A stretch of 64,000 bases of DNA from Flavobacterium celericrescens (lineage in GTDB: Bacteria; Bacteroidota; Bacteroidia; Flavobacteriales; Flavobacteriaceae). Every line of letters begins with the position of its first letter. The stretch's first letter is position 1. Where the stretch lies: assembly GCF_011392075.1 (NCBI RefSeq), contig NZ_JAAJBV010000005.1:1-64000 (forward strand). The letters run 5' to 3'. The translations under genes and the position numbers were made by a program. Positions 41,060 to 46,756 of this stretch are shown piece by piece. The notes beneath the pieces are model-generated. The model was not told the DNA's origin. It searched no databases and worked only from the letters and a program-made list of their open reading frames with translations.

Positions 41060-41146
41060 CATAGTTCTAGTTTTATTTGTAAAATTTTGTCTGTAAATTT
41101 GCAACCTCAATTTTTTGACAACGATTTCATTAATTGAGTTTTATTT

Positions 41147-42475
41147 ATGGAAAACAAGAAAAAAGTCGCATTCTATACTTTAGGATGCAAATTGAACTTC
41201 TCGGAAACGTCTACAATTGCACGTGATTTTCAAAATGAAGGTTTTGAACGTGTTGATTTCGAAGAAATTGCAGATATCTATGTAATTAATACCTGTTCGG
41301 TTACTGATAATGCAGATAAACAATTCAAGCAGATTGTTAAAAAAGCAATGAAGCTGAATGATAAAGCCTTTGTTGCCGCAGTTGGTTGTTATGCTCAATT
41401 AAAACCAGAAGAATTAGCAGCAGTTGATGGCGTGGATTTAGTTTTAGGCGCCACAGAAAAATTCAAAATCACAGATTATATTAACGATTTGTCGAAAAAC
41501 GATATGGGTGAAGTGCATTCATGCGAAATTGAAGAGGCAGATTTTTATGTAGGAAGTTATTCAATTGGAGATAGAACGCGTGCGTTTTTAAAAGTACAAG
41601 ACGGTTGCGATTATAAATGTACGTATTGTACCATTCCATTAGCAAGAGGAATTTCTAGAAGTGATGCATTGGAAAATGTATTGAAAAATGCTAAAGAAAT
41701 TTCGGAGCAAGGTATTAAAGAAATTGTTCTTACCGGTGTAAACATTGGTGATTATGGAAAAGGAGAATTCGGAAATAAAAAACACGAACACACTTTTTTA
41801 GATTTAGTAAAAGCATTAGATGAAGTAGAAGGTATCGAGCGTTTACGAATTTCTTCCATCGAACCTAATTTGTTGAAAAACGAAACAATTGAATTTGTAT
41901 CACAAAGCCGAACATTCGTGCCACATTTTCATATTCCTTTACAATCGGGTTCAAATGAGATTTTAAAAAAAATGAAACGGCGCTATTTACGTGAAGTTTA
42001 TACTGATAGAGTAACTAAAATTCGTGAAGTAATGCCACATGCTTGTATTGGAGTTGATGTAATTGTTGGTTTTCCTGGTGAAACAGATGAGCATTTCTTA
42101 GAAACCTATCATTTCTTAAATGATTTAGATATTTCTTACTTGCATGTTTTTACCTATTCAGAAAGAGATAATACTGAAGCGGTTGAAATGGATGGAGTAG
42201 TTCCAGCAAATATTCGTTCAAAAAGGAGCAAAATGTTGCGCGGACTTTCGGTTAAGAAAAGAAGAGCATTTTACGAAAGTCAAATCGGAACCAATAGAAC
42301 GGTTTTATTTGAAAGCGAAAACAAAGAAGGCTACATTCATGGATTTACAGAAAATTACGTAAAAGTAAAAACGCCTTGGAATCCAGAATTAGTCAATACA
42401 TTGCACGAAATTAATCTAACCAAGATTGACGAAGACGGAAGTGTAAGGATGGAATTCCTAAACGTTGAAGCATAA
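41147..42475 (+). CDS. mtaB: tRNA (N6-L-threonylcarbamoyladenosine-37-C2)-methylthiotransferase MtaB
   Basis: MtaB is a radical-SAM enzyme that adds a methylthio group to t6A at position 37 of tRNAs that read ANN codons. The 442-residue protein has the N-terminal UPF0004 domain with cluster ligands in YTLGCKLNFSET, NTCSVTDNADKQ and VGCYAQLKPEEL, the radical-SAM triad in QDGCDYKCTYCTIPLARG, and a C-terminal TRAM domain (about 375-440). The start sequence and the CTIPLARG motif place it with MtaB (YqeV) rather than MiaB or RimO. It stands alone and ends in a terminator. Confidence 0.95.
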   Translation: MENKKKVAFYTLGCKLNFSETSTIARDFQNEGFERVDFEEIADIYVINTCSVTDNADKQFKQIVKKAMKLNDKAFVAAVGCYAQLKPEELAAVDGVDLVLGATEKFKITDYINDLSKNDMGEVHSCEIEEADFYVGSYSIGDRTRAFLKVQDGCDYKCTYCTIPLARGISRSDALENVLKNAKEISEQGIKEIVLTGVNIGDYGKGEFGNKKHEHTFLDLVKALDEVEGIERLRISSIEPNLLKNETIEFVSQSRTFVPHFHIPLQSGSNEILKKMKRRYLREVYTDRVTKIREVMPHACIGVDVIVGFPGETDEHFLETYHFLNDLDISYLHVFTYSERDNTEAVEMDGVVPANIRSKRSKMLRGLSVKKRRAFYESQIGTNRTVLFESENKEGYIHGFTENYVKVKTPWNPELVNTLHEINLTKIDEDGSVRMEFLNVEA

Positions 42476-42477
42476 AA

Positions 42478-42517
42478 AAAATCCCAAGTCTAGAATTAAA
42501 CTTGGGATTTTTCTTTT
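42478..42517 (+). terminator. Terminator of mtaB (usable from both sides)
   Basis: AAATCCCAAG and CTTGGGATTT form a 10-bp stem with a 12-base loop and T-tail; the A-tract on the left could also serve the convergent minus-strand gene. Confidence 0.88.
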
Positions 42518-42529
42518 TTCTGGAAAGGA

Positions 42530-42811
42530 TTAAATCATAATTCCAGGTGGTAAAAGTTCTCTGTATTTTCTGTTTTTTCTAAAGAAACTTATAAATTTTG
42601 CATGCGTAGGCACCACTTTTAATTTTCGTTCTTCAGCAATTACTAAAACATTTTTAATAAACTCATTTTGTAACTCTTCGTCCTCATTGTTGTTAGTACA
42701 AAACTTGGTTAAAAATAACTTGCGTTCTTGAATAGAATATTCAATAGCAATCAAACCAGTTTCTGTAATAATTTCAAATTGTCTTAAAAGTTCATTATCT
42801 TTGATTTCCAT
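42530..42811 (-). CDS. Small GNAT-like N-acetyltransferase (YjdJ type)
   Basis: A 93-residue protein matching the short Gcn5-related family (COG2388): residues GLIAIEYSIQERKLFLTKFCTNNNEDEEL, a helix FIKNVLVIAEERKLKVV, and the closing PTHAKFISFFRKNRKYRELLPPGI, which corresponds to the family's PxCxFVxxYxxxxPEY segment. It is a minimal acetyl-CoA-binding domain; the substrate is unknown. The PTC cysteine is His here. A -7 box TAAATTTG lies at 42831-42838 on the minus strand. Confidence 0.82.
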   Translation of the reverse strand: MEIKDNELLRQFEIITETGLIAIEYSIQERKLFLTKFCTNNNEDEELQNEFIKNVLVIAEERKLKVVPTHAKFISFFRKNRKYRELLPPGIMI

Positions 42812-42830
42812 GATAACTTCAATTATAGTG

Positions 42831-42838
42831 CAAATTTA
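42831..42838 (-). promoter_or_regulatory. -7 box of the small GNAT gene
   Basis: Minus strand TAAATTTG fits TAnnTTTG, 20 bases before the ATG. It is close to the divergent box TAACATTG (42850-42857) of the hydrolase gene. Confidence 0.5.
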
Positions 42839-42862
42839 CAAAACTTTTTTAACATTGTGGTA

Positions 42863-43522
42863 ATGAACAGAATTCCAATTTATTTTATGCCTGGTTTAGC
42901 AGCAAGCCCATCTATTTTTGAAAATATAAAATTGCCTGAAGATGAATTTGAAATGTTTTTTTTGGAATGGTTTTTGCCTAATGAAAAAGAAAGTATCGAG
43001 AGTTATGCACTTCGAATGACCGAAAAAATAACACATGAAAATCCGGTTTTAGTGGGCGTTTCTTTTGGAGGTGTTTTAGTACAAGAAATTGCAAAAATCA
43101 TAAAAACGGACAAAGTAATTATTATTTCAAGCGTAAAGTCTAATACAGAATTTCCACCAAGGTTTAAGGTTGCAAGAGCTACAAAAGCATATAAGTTAAT
43201 TCCAACTCAACTTTTGGCAGATATAGAAAAATTGGTTAAATATGCTTTTGGAGATAATATTGTAGCAAAACGATTGAAGTTGTACGAAAAATATTTATCT
43301 GTTCGTGATAAAAAATATTTGGATTGGGCTATTGAAACTATATTATGCTGGAATCAAAAAGAAATCAATGAATCGGTAATTCATATTCATGGTGATGCAG
43401 ATGAGGTTTTTCCAATAAAACATATTCAAAATTGTATTGTGGTTAAAGGAGGAACTCATATTATGATAATCAATAAATTCAAATGGTTAAATGAAAATTT
43501 ACCTAAAATAATACTAAAGTAA
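42863..43522 (+). CDS. Alpha/beta-hydrolase family protein
   Basis: A protein of 219 residues from the ATG at 42863. The nucleophile elbow is VLVGVSFGGVLVQEIA with the catalytic Ser, the acid is in IHGDADEVFPIKHI, and the base His in VKGGTHIMI, so the triad is complete. The fold starts with YFMPGLAASPSIF (oxyanion region). The substrate is unknown. A GTG two codons upstream overlaps the near-consensus -7 box TAACATTG and is rejected as start. It is 2 bp upstream of the lytic transglycosylase gene. Confidence 0.87.
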   Translation: MNRIPIYFMPGLAASPSIFENIKLPEDEFEMFFLEWFLPNEKESIESYALRMTEKITHENPVLVGVSFGGVLVQEIAKIIKTDKVIIISSVKSNTEFPPRFKVARATKAYKLIPTQLLADIEKLVKYAFGDNIVAKRLKLYEKYLSVRDKKYLDWAIETILCWNQKEINESVIHIHGDADEVFPIKHIQNCIVVKGGTHIMIINKFKWLNENLPKIILK

Positions 43523-43524
43523 AA

Positions 43525-44415
43525 ATGAAAAAGTATATGAAGAAGAAAATAATAGTAATGGGATTGGCTGCTGTTTTAGCAAGTTTCTTGATTTATGGAG
43601 TGCTTTCAAATAATTCAAAATTTTCCCCAGTAGGATATAATTTGAGTATGGATTTTGCTGGAGAAGAAGTTCCTACTTTTATGGCTGATGTGCAAGAGCG
43701 CTTAGACAAAGAAATGATTACCAATATGAATTATCATACGAATACCACTTTGGTAATTAAACGTGCGAATAAAGTATTCCCAATTATTGAACCTATTTTA
43801 GCAAAATATGGAGTACCTGATGATTTTAAATATTTGGCAGTAATTGAAAGTAGTTTAGTAAATGCAGTTTCTCCAGCTGGAGCAAGAGGTGTTTGGCAAT
43901 TTATGCCTTCAACTGCTAAAGAAAAAGGAATGGAAGTAAGCGAACAAGTTGATGAGCGATATCATTTAGAGAAATCAACCGAAGCGGCTTGTAAATATTT
44001 AGTAGCTGCAAAAGAAAAATTTGGTTCATGGACACTTGCTGCAGCTTCATATAACGGAGGAATTGCCGGTATAAAAAGCAAAATGGAAGAACAACAAGTT
44101 GATAATTACTATGATTTGTTATTGACAGAAGAAACGTCTCGTTATGTGTTTAGAATTTTAGCTTTAAAGGAAATAATGAAAAATTCTGAAAAATATGGTT
44201 TTTCAATTCCTAAAGAAGCGTTGTATTATAATATTCCAACAAAAAAAGTAGTTGTAGATTCTACAATCACAGATTTGGCTAGCTTTGCTAAAACGCAAGG
44301 TGTAAATTATAAAATTTTAAAAATTCATAATCCTTGGTTGCGAGATAAGAAATTAACGGTTGCATCTGGAAAACAATATGAAATCGAAATTCCGACAGAA
44401 GGATATTCAAAATAA
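43525..44415 (+). CDS. Membrane-anchored lytic transglycosylase (SLT domain)
   Basis: A 296-residue protein with an N-terminal signal anchor (about 8-27). The transglycosylase SLT domain lies at about 95-225 with catalytic Glu108 in YLAVIESSLVNAVSPAGARGVWQFMPSTA, plus AAASYNGGIAGI and TSRYVFRILAL, as in the MltD/Slt families. It cleaves peptidoglycan glycan strands with formation of 1,6-anhydro-muramic acid. The C-terminal ~45 residues (FAKTQGVNYKILKIHNPWL) resemble a single LysM-like module, but weakly. It is the middle gene of a tight three-gene run. Confidence 0.92.
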   Translation: MKKYMKKKIIVMGLAAVLASFLIYGVLSNNSKFSPVGYNLSMDFAGEEVPTFMADVQERLDKEMITNMNYHTNTTLVIKRANKVFPIIEPILAKYGVPDDFKYLAVIESSLVNAVSPAGARGVWQFMPSTAKEKGMEVSEQVDERYHLEKSTEAACKYLVAAKEKFGSWTLAAASYNGGIAGIKSKMEEQQVDNYYDLLLTEETSRYVFRILALKEIMKNSEKYGFSIPKEALYYNIPTKKVVVDSTITDLASFAKTQGVNYKILKIHNPWLRDKKLTVASGKQYEIEIPTEGYSK

Positions 44416-44793
44416 ATGAAAACAATGACCTTACATACTATTTTGTCACTTGTCATAATTGGAATTATGGCAGGAATTTTAAGTGGATTGGTTGGAGTAG
44501 GAGGTGGCGTTGTTATGGTGCCAATGCTGGTTTTGTTTTTGGGTTTTTCTCAACATCAAGCACAAGGAACAAGCTTAGCTGTTTTGGTAGTTCCAGTAAC
44601 AGCAATTGCTGTTTACAACTATTATAAAGAAGGATATATAGATTGGCGTTATGCTGCTATAATTGCAGTTTTTTTTGTAATTGGGGGTTATTTTGGAAGT
44701 AAGTTAGCCATCAATATTGATCAAAAAATGCTAAAGAAAATATTCGGCGTTGTTCTTTTAGTAATAGCGGGAAAAATGCTTTTGGAAAAATAA
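44416..44793 (+). CDS. Half-length TSUP (TauE/SafE family) membrane protein
   Basis: A 125-residue protein with about four membrane helices. It matches one half of the TauE/SafE anion-exporter family: MAGILSGLVGVGGGVVMVPMLVLFLGFSQHQAQGTSLAVLVV contains the conserved glycine-rich GVGGG motif, followed by YKEGYIDWRYAAIIAVFFVIGGYFGSKLA. Full-length members have two such halves (about 250 residues), so this one would need to dimerise. Its ATG immediately follows the stop codon of the transglycosylase gene. The transported substrate is unknown. Confidence 0.88.
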   Translation: MKTMTLHTILSLVIIGIMAGILSGLVGVGGGVVMVPMLVLFLGFSQHQAQGTSLAVLVVPVTAIAVYNYYKEGYIDWRYAAIIAVFFVIGGYFGSKLAINIDQKMLKKIFGVVLLVIAGKMLLEK

Positions 44794-44796
44794 AAA

Positions 44797-44894
44797 TCCA
44801 CATAGAAGTGCAGTCGAATTGTAATTAAAAAAAAGTTGAGACGATGAAAACATAATAAAATAAGTCTCAATTATAGACTGTTTTTCTATGTGGA
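44797..44894. repeat. Nested 98-bp inverted repeat between convergent genes
   Basis: Three nested helices: TCCACATAGAA (44797-44807) with TTCTATGTGGA (44884-44894), 11 bp; CAGTC (44811-44815) with GACTG (44876-44880); TTGAGAC (44836-44842) with GTCTCAA (44864-44870). It fills almost all of the space between the two stop codons. It lacks the compact stem and U-tract of the other terminators here. Confidence 0.75.
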
Positions 44895-44900
44895 CAAATA

Positions 44901-45599
44901 TTAATGGGTTGCAAGTCTTGATTCATTAAAACTGTTTGAAACAAGCAATGTATTAATGTCTTCGTTCAAAACGGTTAAGCAATTTTCATAAGAAACATTA
45001 AAAGTTGTTTTATAGTCTGGCTTTACAATTCTTTTTTTAATATCAACTACAGTTCTGTTGGCATCTATGTAATAAGAAGTAGGAAAGCCAAACGTTTTCT
45101 TTAATAATTTAATGGTTATACAATCGTTGGCGTAACTTTCGTGAGCATAGCAAACATCAATTTGTGAATTGAACTTGCGAGCAATCTTTTTCATGTCTTT
45201 TTTCTTGTTCCAAAAAAGAACAATTATTTTTATCTTTCCCTTATAATCTAATGCCATTTTGTTTAACGCTGGAATTTCTCCTTTTTCCATAACACACCAC
45301 GAAGCATAAGTAAAAATAAGTGTTGGAATTTTAATTGTACTTAATTGTAGTTTCTTTTTTCCAATTCTTTTAAAAGTAAAATCGTCAAACTGAGTTCCAA
45401 TTAATGTATGATTTACTAATGAATCATATAAATAAGTTGCTTTTTCGTAGTCTTTTTTATTGTATGCTTTGTTGCTGTAACTAATAAAGTTTTTAATGTT
45501 CTTTTTAACAGCAGATGAAAAAGGAACAATAGTATCTTTAGTAGCGAAACTAGTAAGCGAATAAAATATAAATAGCGGAAGTAAGTATAGTTTTTTCAT
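44901..45599 (-). CDS. Exported thioredoxin-fold protein with a single active-site Cys
   Basis: A 232-residue protein with a signal peptide (1-19, SLTSFA). Residues ~30-65 are helical with a TPR-like look (NKAYNKKDYEKATYLYDSLV); then a TlpA/redoxin-like domain (about 70-205) with IPTLIFTYASWCVMEKGEIPAL, IKIIVLFWNKKKDMKKIARKF and FGFPTSYYIDANRTVVD (the cis-Pro loop). The active site has Cys102 followed by V-M-Glu105, so the second Cys of CxxC is absent and dithiol exchange in the ordinary way is not possible. It could act as a monothiol enzyme or a binding protein. Confidence 0.82.
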   Translation of the reverse strand: MKKLYLLPLFIFYSLTSFATKDTIVPFSSAVKKNIKNFISYSNKAYNKKDYEKATYLYDSLVNHTLIGTQFDDFTFKRIGKKKLQLSTIKIPTLIFTYASWCVMEKGEIPALNKMALDYKGKIKIIVLFWNKKKDMKKIARKFNSQIDVCYAHESYANDCITIKLLKKTFGFPTSYYIDANRTVVDIKKRIVKPDYKTTFNVSYENCLTVLNEDINTLLVSNSFNESRLATH

Positions 45600-45690
45600 A
45601 GCCTTTCTTTTTCTTCTATATAAAGCTATGAAAACTAATTAGTTAACAATTGAAAACTCGTTAAAAACAACAAAAAAGTCGTTGATTAAC

Positions 45691-45721
45691 AAAAAAAGCA
45701 CCCAAATAGAGTGCTTTTTTT
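45691..45721 (-). terminator. Intrinsic terminator of the 45.7-kb gene
   Basis: AAAAAAAGCAC and GTGCTTTTTTT pair around CCAAATAGA. It is downstream of the stop codon at 45738 on the minus strand. Confidence 0.87.
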
Positions 45722-45737
45722 GTTGAAAATGAATCAG

Positions 45738-46253
45738 TTACATTTTTTTCATTTGATCTTTCATCATTTTTATTTGATCTTTAAGCATGTTTTGCTTGTC
45801 TAATTTTTTAGCTTCGTTTAATAAATTTGTTGCTTCTAATTTTCTTCTACGAGTCATAGCGATACCAGCTAATTGTAATTTTGCAAGCGCTAAATCTTGA
45901 TCCATCGACAAACCTAAAGCGATTGCTTTTTTGAAATAGCGTTCAGCTTCGTTTAAATTAGTTTGAGAAACCATTAAACCATGTAAATAGTTAAAATAAC
46001 CTTGTTGTTTTTTTACTAAAGCAGCTTCTGGATTTTTAATGTGTGCTAACCATTTTTGAGCTCCAGGAAAATCCTGTTTTCTTAATTTTAAAAAAGCTAA
46101 TAAAATAAATTCGTTTTTAAAGTATAAGAAAATAAATATCGTTGAGAATAATAATAAGAAGATACCATTTCCAATATTATTTTCTGTGAACTGATAAATT
46201 CCGAAAGCTATAATTAAAGCAGCTAAAACTAATTTGATATTTTTGTGAAACAT
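45738..46253 (-). CDS. Membrane protein with C-terminal TPR-like region
   Basis: A 171-residue protein with two N-terminal membrane helices (about 7-22 and 29-50) and a cytoplasmic helical region from about 55 with repeat-like segments (GYFNYLHGLMVSQTNLNEAERYFKKAIALG, LALAKLQLAGIAMTRRRKLEATNLLNEAKKLD) that resemble TPRs. The tail is rich in Lys and Met (KMMKDQMKKM). I recognise it as a conserved flavobacterial protein of unknown function. It is divergent from rpmH; a minus-strand -7 box TATCTTTG lies at 46276-46283. Confidence 0.8.
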   Translation of the reverse strand: MFHKNIKLVLAALIIAFGIYQFTENNIGNGIFLLLFSTIFIFLYFKNEFILLAFLKLRKQDFPGAQKWLAHIKNPEAALVKKQQGYFNYLHGLMVSQTNLNEAERYFKKAIALGLSMDQDLALAKLQLAGIAMTRRRKLEATNLLNEAKKLDKQNMLKDQIKMMKDQMKKM

Positions 46254-46275
46254 TATAGTGTATATTTGTTGTGTG

Positions 46276-46283
46276 CAAAGATA
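46276..46283 (-). promoter_or_regulatory. -7 box of the membrane TPR-like gene
   Basis: Minus strand TATCTTTG fits TAnnTTTG, 22 bases before the ATG. Confidence 0.5.
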
Positions 46284-46317
46284 ATAAAATCAATTAAAAA
46301 TATTTTTAAAAAAGTAC

Positions 46318-46347
46318 TTGCGAATGAAAAAAGTCTTTGTATATTTG
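46318..46347 (+). promoter_or_regulatory. Promoter of rpmH
   Basis: TTG (46318-46320), 19-bp spacer, TATATTTG (46340-46347): a full consensus promoter. The leader would be about 69 bases. Confidence 0.85.
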
Positions 46348-46422
46348 CACTCGGTTTTCAGGAGATGAAAAACCTTAGAGTTTTAAAAAGATTTTTATTA
46401 TAGATTTTAAAAGATACTAGCA

Positions 46423-46584
46423 ATGAGTAAGAGAACGTTTCAACCATCAAAAAGAAAAAGAAGAAATAAGCACGGTTTCATGGATAGAATGGCTTCTGCT
46501 AATGGAAGAAAAGTGCTTGCTCGTAGAAGAGCTAAAGGAAGACATAAATTAACTGTTTCTTGCGAACCAAGACACAAAAAATAA
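46423..46584 (+). CDS. rpmH: 50S ribosomal protein L34
   Basis: A 53-residue, very basic protein: [20 protein letters not shown], then [20 protein letters not shown] and a short [11 protein letters not shown] tail. This is the near-universal L34 signature (KRTFQPS...GFxxRM...GRxVLxxRRxKGR). It is preceded by a strong consensus promoter and followed by an intrinsic terminator 25 bases after the stop. It is not next to rnpA or dnaA in this window. Confidence 0.98.
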   Translation: MSKRTFQPSKRKRRNKHGFMDRMASANGRKVLARRRAKGRHKLTVSCEPRHKK

Positions 46585-46609
46585 TGTTTTAGCTTAAAAC
46601 AATATATCA

Positions 46610-46640
46610 GCCGTTACTTTTATTAGTAGCGGCTTTTTTT
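46610..46640 (+). terminator. Intrinsic terminator of rpmH
   Basis: GCCGTTACT and AGTAGCGGC form a 9-bp stem (one wobble) with loop TTTATT and T8 tail. Confidence 0.92.
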
Positions 46641-46756
46641 TAAACTGTTTATAAAATTTGAATAAGTTTTAAAGCTTGTTTCGATACAACTCTTTGAAAA
46701 TTAGTAATTTTATAATCACAATATAACTACAACCCACAACAACAAAACAACATACA

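Larger units (their letters stand above)
40270..41146 (+). repeat. Four-copy tandem array of promoter-sRNA-terminator units
   Basis: The 877-bp gene-free region holds four units of 194-208 bp. The -7 boxes are at 40359, 40565, 40773 and 40967. In each unit: phased 9-bp direct repeats, exactly 10 bp, CTAAC-type -33 element, exactly 19 bp, TA(G/C)TTTTA, then an RNA body and an intrinsic terminator. Units 1, 2 and 4 are close to identical in the body; unit 3 has diverged. No start codon or coding pattern is conserved. Only the functional blocks are conserved, not the linkers between units, which argues for selection rather than a recent simple duplication. Confidence 0.93.

Noticed and set aside
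40270-41146. CRISPR array
   Set aside because: Units are about 200 bp with promoter and terminator blocks; there are no short identical repeats with unique spacers and no cas genes.
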